A stretch of 7,479 bases of DNA from Desulfobacteraceae bacterium (lineage in GTDB: Bacteria; Desulfobacterota; Desulfobacteria; Desulfobacterales; ETH-SRB1), in NCBI GenBank assembly GCA_013202725.1, contig JABMRH010000076.1:1-7479 (forward strand). Direction: 5' to 3'. The translations under genes were made by a program, and so were the position numbers. Position 1 is the stretch's first letter, and each line of letters begins with the position of its first letter. Under the pieces are notes generated by a model, which worked only from the letters and a program-made list of their open reading frames with translations, searched no databases and was not told the DNA's origin. Of the stretch, positions 1 through 5,536 are shown piece after piece.

Positions 1-630
1 GCCATGACCCGTGAAGAGGCGGAAAAATCAATATTAACAGGGTTTCAACTTGCTGCCGATCTTTTTAATAAAGGGATACAGATTCTTGGCACAGGTGATA
101 TGGGAATAGGCAATACTACCCCTTCTGCGGCCATCGGGACAGTCCTTACAGGTAGTCTCATAGAAGAGATGGTCGGCCGCGGGACAGGTGTGGATGATAA
201 AGGTCTTTTCAGAAAGCAGGAAGCGATACGCAAAGGAATAGAGATAAACCAGCCAAACAGGGAAGACGGCCTTGATGTTCTTTCAAAACTTGGAGGTTTC
301 GAGATTGGCGGCATTGCCGGGTGCATCCTGGCTGGTGCATATCATAAACGACCTGTAGTAATTGACGGGTTTATTTCAACTGCCGGCGCGCTTGTCGCCC
401 ATGCACTTTGTCCTGCGGTTGTGGATTACCTGTTTGCCGGGCATTGCTCGGAAGAGCTTGGCCACAGGTTAATGCTGGAGCATCTTGGGCTTGAACCGAT
501 TCTCGATCTTGGCATGCGTCTTGGAGAAGGTACCGGCGGCGCGCTCGCTATGTGTATAATTGAAGGCGCTGTGCGTATTTTTACAGACATGCTTACTTTT
601 GAACAAGCCGGTGTTACAGGCAAGGAATAA
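1..630 (+). CDS. cobT: Nicotinate-nucleotide--dimethylbenzimidazole phosphoribosyltransferase, 3' part (5' end outside window)
   Basis: CobT transfers phosphoribose from nicotinate mononucleotide to the lower-ligand base (5,6-dimethylbenzimidazole or an analogue), giving the alpha-ribazole phosphate used in nucleotide loop assembly of cobalamin. It is cytoplasmic. The reading frame is open from base 1, and about 209 residues are visible against roughly 350 for the family, so the N-terminal part lies upstream. The ATG at base 4 is an internal Met, not a start. Family hallmarks are GDMGIGNTTPSAAI near the beginning, the RPVVIDGFISTAGAL segment in the middle, and RLGEGTGGALAM near the end. The Glu in GEGTG (codon 526-528) matches the catalytic glutamate known from Salmonella CobT. 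The gene ends in TAA 55 bases before the first riboswitch. No terminator is visible after it, so read-through into the leader is possible. Identification is secure; only the 5' extent is unknown. Confidence 0.96.
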   Translation, partial: AMTREEAEKSILTGFQLAADLFNKGIQILGTGDMGIGNTTPSAAIGTVLTGSLIEEMVGRGTGVDDKGLFRKQEAIRKGIEINQPNREDGLDVLSKLGGFEIGGIAGCILAGAYHKRPVVIDGFISTAGALVAHALCPAVVDYLFAGHCSEELGHRLMLEHLGLEPILDLGMRLGEGTGGALAMCIIEGAVRIFTDMLTFEQAGVTGKE

Positions 631-648
631 TCCGGACATAAAAAATTC

Positions 649-676
649 TTGACTCCATAATATAAATAGTTTAAAA
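649..676 (+). promoter_or_regulatory. Candidate sigma70-type promoter for the btuB operon
   Basis: TTGACT (649-654) matches the -35 consensus TTGACA in five of six positions. After 16 bases it is followed by TTAAAA (671-676), a weak -10 match, in a very A/T-rich stretch. A start about seven bases downstream would fall at 682-685, exactly where the P1 stem of the first cobalamin riboswitch begins. This placement is the main support. The -10 is poor and TAAAAT (680-685) is a better hexamer, but it sits too far from this -35. The -10 assignment is therefore uncertain. Confidence 0.45.
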
Positions 677-684
677 GCATAAAA

Positions 685-875
685 TATAGTTTAGGCGCTC
701 GTTTTTGAGCTTAATAGGGAACCATGTGCAAATCATGGACGGGCCCGTCGCTGTAATCCCGCCCTTTTTTTATTAAAGAGGGAACCTTCTTAGCAACACA
801 CGTCACTGTTCTGGTAAAACGGGATGGGAAGGCCGCTAAAGAGGCGGGAGAGTCAGAAAACCTGCCTAAGCTATA
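685..875 (+). ncRNA. Cobalamin riboswitch 1 (complete architecture)
   Basis: This is a complete B12-binding leader RNA. P1 is a 12-pair stem between TATAGTTTAGGC (685-696) and GCCTAAGCTATA (864-875), with one G-U pair. P2 is a GCTC/GAGC hairpin (696-710), followed by the conserved AATAGGGAA (713-721). P3 is CCATG/CATGG (722-726/734-738), followed by GGGCCCGTCGCTGTAA. The second conserved arm is CGTCACTGTTC (801-811), with P5 closing on CGGGA and then TGGGAAGGC (825-833). The B12 box AGTCAGAAAACCTGCC (851-866) matches the family consensus AGTCAGGAGACCTGCC with two changes. With ligand bound, P1 forms. The terminator 57 bases downstream makes this a transcription-attenuation switch controlling btuB and the genes after it. 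The assignment rests on matching the known consensus by eye. Confidence 0.93.
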
Positions 876-911
876 GGCTTTATCTTCGAGGACGGAAAAT
901 AGGCCTTAGTA

Positions 912-943
912 GATCCAAAGGAAAAAAGGGACATCCCCGGATC
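912..943 (+). promoter_or_regulatory. Possible antiterminator pairing for riboswitch 1
   Basis: GATCC (912-916) is complementary to GGATC (939-943), which lies in the 5' arm of the terminator at 933-972. Forming this pair would disrupt the terminator. A second possible pair, CTAAG (866-870, inside the 3' strand of P1) with CTTAG (905-909), would compete with P1. Together they would couple loss of P1 to antitermination. Both helices are only five base pairs, so this is a suggestion from complementarity rather than a firm structure. Confidence 0.3.
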
Positions 944-972
944 GATTTAATATCGGTTTGGGGATTTTTTTT
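933..972 (+). terminator. Intrinsic terminator of riboswitch 1 (expression platform)
   Basis: ATCCCCGGATCGAT (933-946) pairs with ATCGGTTTGGGGAT (952-965) over 14 uninterrupted pairs, including three G-U pairs, around the five-base loop 947-951. The 3' arm runs into a tract of eight T (965-972). This is a strong Rho-independent terminator. It lies between riboswitch 1 and riboswitch 2 and before btuB, so it acts as the attenuator of the leader rather than as the end of cobT. The T-tract ends three bases before the P1 stem of riboswitch 2. Confidence 0.92.
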
Positions 973-975
973 GCA

Positions 976-1129
976 ATCTGTCAGATCAAGGAAGCCGGTC
1001 AAATGCCGGCGCTGCCCCGCAACTGTAGGCGGAACGAAATCTACTTAAATGCCACTGATTTCCAAAATGGAAATTGGGAAGGCGTGGAGAGTAGGAATTG
1101 CCGCAAGCCAGGAGACTTATCTGACGGAT
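976..1129 (+). ncRNA. Cobalamin riboswitch 2 (reduced variant, no P2 hairpin)
   Basis: This is a second B12-family aptamer directly before btuB. P1 pairs ATCTGTCAGAT (976-986) with ATCTGACGGAT (1119-1129) over 11 pairs, one of them G-U. The P3 stem GCCGGT/GCCGGC (994-999/1005-1010) is followed by GCTGCCCCGCAACTGTA. The second arm is GCCACTG (1051-1057), then P5 ATTTCC/GGAAAT (1058-1063/1069-1074), then TGGGAAGGC. The B12-box core GCAAGCCAGGAGAC (1103-1116) is recognisable, but the usual ACCTGCC is replaced by ACTTATC. Only about seven bases separate P1 from P3, so the P2 hairpin and the AAAGGGAA segment seen in riboswitch 1 are reduced or missing. No intrinsic terminator follows. With the btuB ribosome-binding site 19 bases downstream, translational control is the likely mode. 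Confidence 0.85.
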
Positions 1130-1137
1130 AAAACAAT

Positions 1138-1165
1138 AATTCTAACCGAGGGGAAGGGAGAAATT
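1138..1165 (+). promoter_or_regulatory. btuB ribosome-binding site inside a possible weak hairpin
   Basis: The purine run GAGGGGAAGGGAG (1148-1160) ends nine bases before the btuB ATG and is the only Shine-Dalgarno candidate. AATTCT (1138-1143) can pair with AGAAATT (1159-1165), with one bulged A, enclosing the purine run. Such a hairpin could be the translational expression platform of riboswitch 2. The helix is short and A/T-rich, so the ribosome-binding site is firm but the hairpin is speculative. Confidence 0.5.
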
Positions 1166-1169
1166 AAAA

Positions 1170-3230
1170 ATGAAGAAGTTGTTAAGTTGTATTGTTGTTT
1201 TATTTGTGTGCACTTTTCTATTTTTACCCGCATCCATTTCTGCACAGGAAAAGGGGAATGTTGTAACAATGGAAGAGGTGGTGGTTACCGCAACCAAAAC
1301 CAAAGAGAAACGAAAAGATATCCCAAACGCCGTTATCATTATGGATGAAATAGACATTCAGGAATCTCCGGCAAGTAGCTTGGGGGAACTTCTGGCTAAT
1401 GAACTGGGTATAGACTGGAGAACGTATGGAAATTATGGAGGCGCTGCTCAGCAAATTTATATTCGAGGCATGGGCGGTGATGCAACACAGGTATTTGTTA
1501 ATGGTGTGAGTGTCAATTCTCCATCTCTGGGCACTGCGGATGTGGCGAAAATTCCTCTTAATAGTATTGAACGTATAGAGGTAGTTAAAGGTTCGGGTTC
1601 CCTCCTCTATGGTTCAGGTGCTATGGGAGGAACCGTTAACATTATAACAAAAAGGCCGAAACGCGACAAAATGGATCTGAAAGCGAGTGCCGGCTACGGT
1701 TCTCAAGATACCTACCGGTTGTCGGTCGAGCAGGGGATGTTTCTTTTCGGTGATTTCGGATATTATTTGACAGCTAACCGTCGTGAAACCGATGGGTTTC
1801 GTGACAACAGTGATCTCACTCACAACGATGTTTCCCTCAAACTGGTTTACGACAAAGGTGATGTACTGGATATAAGCCTCTACGGCGATTACATTGATCG
1901 TGAATATGGCAGGCCCGGTGTCGAGCCGCCTGTGGGAACCCAAGATGTTTTTATCAACGGGGAAAAAGCCTATAACAGTGACTCTGCCTCTTTACTTGAT
2001 AAAGGAAGGGATGAGGATGTTCATGCGGTCCTTCAGGTTAAGTCCACTCCCTCAGAATGGATTAGCTTCAACGTTAAAGGCCATTACACAGATATGGAAA
2101 GTATAAGTCAAACTTATTATAATTATCCTTGGGTTGGGATGTACGATGCAGGTGAATCGCAAAAAACTTGGTTGATCAATGAAGTGCTTGGGGTTGAGGG
2201 AAATGTGGAGGTCAAACCTTATAAAGGCATAAAACTGCTGTTGGGTGCAGACTACAAGGATCATAAATGGGATAAAACAGATGTATATATTGATACGGCC
2301 GGAGCTGAAAGGTCAGCGTCAAAAACTATGCAAGATGAAAAACTGCGGAGCAAAGGAGCCTTTGCTGAAGTCCAATACCGACCCTGCAGGTTTTTCAAGG
2401 TACTGGCCGGTATAAGGCATGAAGACCACTCAACGTTCGGGCATGAAGACCTTCCTCGCTGGGGGTTGATTATCAACCCGTTGGAACGTACAGCCCTGAA
2501 GTTGAGTCATGGAAAGCACTTTAAGTCGCCGACACCTAACGATCTTTTCTGGGCAGATGATGGAATGTGTATAGGCAATACAGGCCTCAAACCCGAAACA
2601 GGTTGGCATACGGATGCCACTATTGAACAAAATCTTTTTGATGACAAAGTGTTTGTTTCGCTGACATATTTTGAGTGGAATATTGAAAATCAGATTACAT
2701 GGGCAGAGACCAACGAAAAACTTACAGCCTGGGGGACTAATTATTACACTCCTTCAAATGTGAATAAGAACAACGCAAAAGGCTGCGAAATTGGGACAAA
2801 GATTGGACCATTTTATAACCTGAGTTTAGCGCTTGATTATACATACACGGATGCGAAAGAAGAAAAACCGAATTTAGAGCGCGAACCGGCGTATACTCCA
2901 GAACACCAGTTTAAGGGCAACCTTATCTATTGGAGTGACTTCGGGATGACCGCTACAACTACAGTCCGATATGTGAGCGATCGAGGCTATTACAGGTCTG
3001 GTACTGCCACCTCCTTTTCCGACATTCTGGATTCCTATTGGACCATGGATCTCAAAATTGAACAGCGCATGTTTGACAACTGGCTTTTTTTTCTCCAGGG
3101 CAACAATCTGTTCGACAAGGGATATGACACCTATATGTCTTACTTTACAGATGAAAATGGATTAGCTCAATACGGCAGATTTCCCGGAGCTGGAAGATCC
3201 GTCTTTTTCAGTGTGGCTTATGAGTTTTGA
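1170..3230 (+). CDS. btuB: TonB-dependent outer-membrane corrinoid receptor, BtuB-like
   Basis: This 686-residue gated beta-barrel would carry cobalamin or other corrinoids across the outer membrane, driven by TonB-ExbBD. An N-terminal signal peptide has Lys at 2-3, a hydrophobic core at about 4-20 and probable cleavage after SISA (residue 25). A TonB box follows (EVVVTATK, 36-43). Next comes the plug domain with typical motifs: IYIRGMGGDATQVFVNGV, then IERIEVVKGSGSLLYGSGAMGGTVNII. The rest is barrel, with alternating aromatic strands, a NNLFDKGYDTY motif near the end and the C-terminal FFSVAYEF ending in Phe that outer-membrane assembly requires. Length fits the family. The ATG at 1170 is preceded by a strong purine-rich ribosome-binding site. 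Two cobalamin riboswitches lie directly upstream and cobO follows, which makes a corrinoid substrate far more likely than a siderophore. No BtuCDF genes lie in the window. Confidence 0.92.
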   Translation: MKKLLSCIVVLFVCTFLFLPASISAQEKGNVVTMEEVVVTATKTKEKRKDIPNAVIIMDEIDIQESPASSLGELLANELGIDWRTYGNYGGAAQQIYIRGMGGDATQVFVNGVSVNSPSLGTADVAKIPLNSIERIEVVKGSGSLLYGSGAMGGTVNIITKRPKRDKMDLKASAGYGSQDTYRLSVEQGMFLFGDFGYYLTANRRETDGFRDNSDLTHNDVSLKLVYDKGDVLDISLYGDYIDREYGRPGVEPPVGTQDVFINGEKAYNSDSASLLDKGRDEDVHAVLQVKSTPSEWISFNVKGHYTDMESISQTYYNYPWVGMYDAGESQKTWLINEVLGVEGNVEVKPYKGIKLLLGADYKDHKWDKTDVYIDTAGAERSASKTMQDEKLRSKGAFAEVQYRPCRFFKVLAGIRHEDHSTFGHEDLPRWGLIINPLERTALKLSHGKHFKSPTPNDLFWADDGMCIGNTGLKPETGWHTDATIEQNLFDDKVFVSLTYFEWNIENQITWAETNEKLTAWGTNYYTPSNVNKNNAKGCEIGTKIGPFYNLSLALDYTYTDAKEEKPNLEREPAYTPEHQFKGNLIYWSDFGMTATTTVRYVSDRGYYRSGTATSFSDILDSYWTMDLKIEQRMFDNWLFFLQGNNLFDKGYDTYMSYFTDENGLAQYGRFPGAGRSVFFSVAYEF

Positions 3231-3232
3231 TT

Positions 3233-3301
3233 ATGGAAGACATTTTTCAAGAATTAAAGAAAGTACTTGCTGGAGTAGCTTATGAGGAGAAGATAAGATG
3301 A
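3233..3301 (+). CDS. Possible 22-residue ORF between btuB and cobO
   Basis: An ATG two bases after the btuB stop opens a 22-codon frame beginning MEDIFQELKK and ending EEKIR. Its TGA overlaps the cobO ATG as ATGA (3298-3301), a classic translational-coupling arrangement. The hydrophobic residues (I4, F5, L8, V11, L12, V15) are spaced as in an amphipathic helix. The cobO ribosome-binding site lies within it. I recognise no family. Its own ribosome-binding site is poor, so it may depend on reinitiation after btuB. It could be a coupling leader, a genuine small protein, or chance open frame in a 67-base spacer. Confidence 0.3.
   Translation: MEDIFQELKKVLAGVAYEEKIR
3284..3289 (+). promoter_or_regulatory. 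Ribosome-binding site of cobO
   Basis: GAGGAG lies eight bases before the ATG at 3298 and fixes that start. It sits inside the possible 22-codon ORF, so ribosomes translating that ORF would cross it and end exactly on the cobO start. Confidence 0.75.
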
Positions 3302-3813
3302 AAGGATATGTTCAGGTTTACACAGGCAATGGTAAAGGCAAAACAACTGCTGCTTTCGGACTTGCCCTGCGTGCCGCCGGCGCCGGCTTAAAAGTATATA
3401 TCGCCCAGTTTGTCAAGGGAATGAAATACAGTGAGCTCAATAGCCTGGCAAAGCTCTCAGATTTTATTACGATAAAACAATATGGCAGGGACTGCTTTAT
3501 CTATAAAGAACCTGAGAAGGAAGATATTCAAGCCGCCCAGGAAGGGCTTAAAGAGGTCAAAGAGATCATGTGCTCCGGCAAGTATCAAATGATCATCCTT
3601 GATGAGGCTAATATTGCCACCTATTATAATCTTTTTCCCGTGGAGGAATTGCTGGATTTCATACAGGCAAAGCCGGAAGAAGTGGAGCTGATTATTACAG
3701 GCAGAAATGCAGATCCCAGGATTATCGAAGAGGCTGACCTGGTGACTGAGATGAAAGAGATCAAGCACTACTATCAAAAGGGCGTGCAGGCAAGGGATGG
3801 GATTGAGAAGTAA
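3298..3813 (+). CDS. cobO: Cob(I)yrinic acid a,c-diamide / cob(I)alamin adenosyltransferase (CobO/BtuR family)
   Basis: This enzyme transfers the 5'-deoxyadenosyl group of ATP to the cobalt of a reduced corrinoid, giving the coenzyme form. It acts in the cytoplasm in both de novo synthesis and salvage. The 171-residue protein opens with the family P-loop TGNGKGKTTAAFGLALRAAG (Walker A at residues 10-17, the phosphate-binding loop of CobA-type enzymes). LDEAN follows at about 101-105 as the Walker B region, then ITGRNADPRIIEEADLVTEM. The C-terminus HYYQKGVQARDGIEK corresponds to the conserved end of the family. It is slightly shorter than enterobacterial CobA/BtuR (about 200 residues) because the N-terminal extension is missing, as in many anaerobes. 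Start ATG 3298 has the GAGGAG site. The gene follows btuB and is separated from the next gene by three bases, so it belongs to the same operon. CobO, CobA and BtuR are names for one family. Confidence 0.94.
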   Translation: MKGYVQVYTGNGKGKTTAAFGLALRAAGAGLKVYIAQFVKGMKYSELNSLAKLSDFITIKQYGRDCFIYKEPEKEDIQAAQEGLKEVKEIMCSGKYQMIILDEANIATYYNLFPVEELLDFIQAKPEEVELIITGRNADPRIIEEADLVTEMKEIKHYYQKGVQARDGIEK

Positions 3814-3816
3814 TAT

Positions 3817-4767
3817 ATGTGTAAGAATGAAGACTCTCTTTTTCATGAACTGAAAAGAAGATTTGCCAAAGCGGTCAGCAGAAATCGGGCGGAGGGAATA
3901 CTCTTTTCCGGCGGGCTCGATTCCGCCCTTGTGGCTGCTTATTCTGAAGGCAGTAAGACCATTTCTGTCGGGCTTGAATTGCACGGAGAGGATCGGTATT
4001 ACGCTGAAAAGGTAGCGAAGTTCCTCAATCTGGATCATTATTACAAGACTGTGAAAATTGAAGAGGCTGTTGCCGCTATACCTGAAGTCATAAAGATACT
4101 GGAGAGTTTTGATCCCGTTATTCCAAATGATGTAACGGTTTATTTTGGTTTGAAGTATGCGAAAAACTTGGGTGTCAGAGGTATGATGACAGGCGATGGA
4201 AGTGACGAGATCTTTGCGGGTTACGATTTCATGTTGAAGATAAAAGATTTAGAAGAATACATGGCCCGGATGCATTCAGCCATGCAATTCAGTTCCAATA
4301 AGATAGGAGATGTCCTTGGAATCGATATAAGACAACCTTTTCTGGACAGTGAGTTTATGGATTTTGGTCGCGGGATTGATGTCGATCTTAAGATCAGAAA
4401 GGAAAACAGGCAAACATGGGGGAAGTGGATACTCAGAAAGGCCTTTGAAGGCGTGTTGCCGCAGGAAATATTATGGCAGAGCAAGAGACCACTTGAGACC
4501 GGTTCTGGCATGACGGAATTGAGAAAGGTTGTTGAATCAAAGGTATCGGATGAAGAGTTCGAGAAAGGAAAGAGGGATTTTCCAATAAGATTCTGGAATA
4601 AAGAACATTTCTATTATTATTGTATTTACCAGGATGTGGTTGGGGAAATTCCTGTCCCCAAAAAAGGGGAGAAAATATGTAAGTGTTGCGGCGCGGGGTT
4701 GGATCAAGTCGCTTTCCATTGCAAGGTCTGCGGAGGTGTTACTGAATGGGAAAAGTTAAAAGAATGA
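3817..4767 (+). CDS. Asparagine-synthase-like PP-loop ATPase with C-terminal zinc ribbon, no glutaminase domain
   Basis: This 316-residue protein resembles the synthetase domain of AsnB. The PP-loop SGGLDS (31-36) binds ATP, and GDGSDEIFAGY (126-136) matches the GDGADELFGGY motif of asparagine synthetases. IDIRQPFLDSEFMDF corresponds to the family segment near VRVPFLD. These enzymes activate a carboxylate as an acyl-adenylate and attack it with ammonia. Only about 30 residues precede the PP-loop, so the N-terminal glutaminase domain (about 200 residues) is absent and free ammonia or another amine would be the donor. The C-terminus carries a CX2C (C288, C291) and a second CX2C (C302, C305), a probable zinc ribbon not found in classical AsnB. 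The ATG is three bases after cobO, with GAGAAG upstream. The DUF71 gene overlaps its 3' end. True asparagine synthesis is unlikely in this context. A corrinoid-related amidation is inferred, and the substrate is unknown. Confidence 0.85.
   Translation: MCKNEDSLFHELKRRFAKAVSRNRAEGILFSGGLDSALVAAYSEGSKTISVGLELHGEDRYYAEKVAKFLNLDHYYKTVKIEEAVAAIPEVIKILESFDPVIPNDVTVYFGLKYAKNLGVRGMMTGDGSDEIFAGYDFMLKIKDLEEYMARMHSAMQFSSNKIGDVLGIDIRQPFLDSEFMDFGRGIDVDLKIRKENRQTWGKWILRKAFEGVLPQEILWQSKRPLETGSGMTELRKVVESKVSDEEFEKGKRDFPIRFWNKEHFYYYCIYQDVVGEIPVPKKGEKICKCCGAGLDQVAFHCKVCGGVTEWEKLKE
4732..4736 (+). promoter_or_regulatory. Ribosome-binding site favouring the 4746 start of the DUF71 gene
   Basis: GGAGG lies nine bases before the ATG at 4746, within the zinc-ribbon codons of the upstream gene. 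The alternative ATG at 4764 has only a poor purine stretch in front. It would, however, form the common ATGA overlap with the upstream stop (4764-4767) and places the conserved MKAFVSWSGGKD at the N-terminus as in homologues. The start is therefore not settled. Confidence 0.55.
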
Positions 4768-5468
4768 AGGCCTTTGTTTCATGGAGTGGCGGCAAGGATG
4801 CGGCGCTGTCTTATTACAGGGCAATGGGAGATTTTCAGGTCACCCATCTTTTAAACATGATTGCTGAAGACGGCCGGATATCCCGATCCCACGGTATCAG
4901 GACAGATGTGCTGCGGATGCAGGCGGAAGCAATGAGTCTTCCCATCGTTCAGGTCAGAAGTTCCTGGGAAACATACGAGGCGGAATTTAAAAAGGCCTTG
5001 TCCGACTTGAAAGATAAAGGGGTTGAGGCCGGGATCTTTGGAGACATCGATCTGGAAGGGCACAGAGAGTGGGTGGAAAGGGTCAGTAGAGAATCGGGGA
5101 TGGAGCCTGTTTTGCCGGTATGGGGAGAAAAGAAGAGGGAGGACCTCATAGAAGAATTGATAGAAGCAGGGCTTGAAGCCGTTGTTGTGGCTATAAAAAA
5201 AGATGTATTGAGCCCGGAATGGCTAGGACGCAGGATTGATTATGATTTTGTCCGGGATATTTCGAAAATCAAGGGAGTTGATATCTCCGGCGAAAACGGG
5301 GAATATCATACCTTCGTGGTATCGGGTCCAATATTCAAGAAAAGAATAAATATCGTGAAATCTGAAAAAATTACCCGGGATCAGCATTGCTTTCTTGATA
5401 TATCGGAATGTGAATTAGTGGAAAAGGTTGAGGATAGCGAAAAGTTGAAACGGGTTGTTTTTCCATGA
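4746..5468 (+). CDS. DUF71/COG2102 PP-loop ATPase (Dph6-related), predicted B12-salvage type
   Basis: This 240-residue protein belongs to the family containing diphthine-ammonia ligase. The PP-loop SGGKDA is at 14-19 and is followed by the family pattern LLNMIAEDG and the SHGIR region. GIFGDIDLEGHREWVERV and the conserved motif GENGEYHTF (182-190) are also present. Family members adenylate a carboxylate and form an amide with ammonia. Bacteria lack diphthamide, so that reaction is excluded. Published comparative genomics of DUF71 predicted that some bacterial and archaeal members take part in B12 salvage, and the setting after btuB and cobO fits this. Only the single ATPase domain is present; the YjgF-like domains of eukaryotic Dph6 are missing. 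The first 22 bases overlap the preceding PP-loop gene, which implies coupled translation of the two. The alternative start at 4764 would shorten it by six residues. Its exact reaction is unknown. Confidence 0.88.
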   Translation: MGKVKRMKAFVSWSGGKDAALSYYRAMGDFQVTHLLNMIAEDGRISRSHGIRTDVLRMQAEAMSLPIVQVRSSWETYEAEFKKALSDLKDKGVEAGIFGDIDLEGHREWVERVSRESGMEPVLPVWGEKKREDLIEELIEAGLEAVVVAIKKDVLSPEWLGRRIDYDFVRDISKIKGVDISGENGEYHTFVVSGPIFKKRINIVKSEKITRDQHCFLDISECELVEKVEDSEKLKRVVFP

Positions 5469-5536
5469 AAAAAATATTATAGTTAAATGGTTGAGTAAAG
5501 GCTTTTTTCAGGGAATTTTTGACTGTTGAGTTATTG

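Noticed and set aside
741..771. GGGC...GCCC followed by seven T looks like an intrinsic terminator
   Set aside because: It lies inside the conserved core of riboswitch 1 (around GCTGTAA), the stem is only four pairs with a large loop, and the bases are needed for the aptamer fold.
824..1348. Open frames of 74 and 99 codons across the leader
   Set aside because: They run through riboswitch and terminator sequences and into btuB in another frame. Their composition is explained by the structured RNA.
3213..3286. Near-repeat GT(G/A)GCTTATGAG at the end of btuB (3213-3224) and before cobO (3275-3286)
   Set aside because: Twelve bases with one mismatch and no extension on either side. A partial duplication is possible but chance is an adequate explanation.
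3817..3822. Cys at residue 2 of the AsnB-like protein, as in class II glutaminases
   Set aside because: Only about 30 residues precede the PP-loop, far too few for the N-terminal-nucleophile glutaminase fold, so the Cys is coincidental.
3457..4038. 193-codon minus-strand open frame opposite cobO and the AsnB-like gene
   Set aside because: It lies antisense to two confidently identified genes, has no recognisable motif and spans their junction. It is a shadow of plus-strand codon usage.
4746..5468. Reading the DUF71 protein as a diphthamide synthase (Dph6)
   Set aside because: Bacteria do not make diphthamide, and the operon context is corrinoid uptake. The family relation is kept, the reaction is not.
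5469..5536. Possible internal promoter or terminator before the RACo-like gene
   Set aside because: TTGAGT and TTGACT occur, but no -10 lies at suitable spacing. No hairpin precedes the short T runs.
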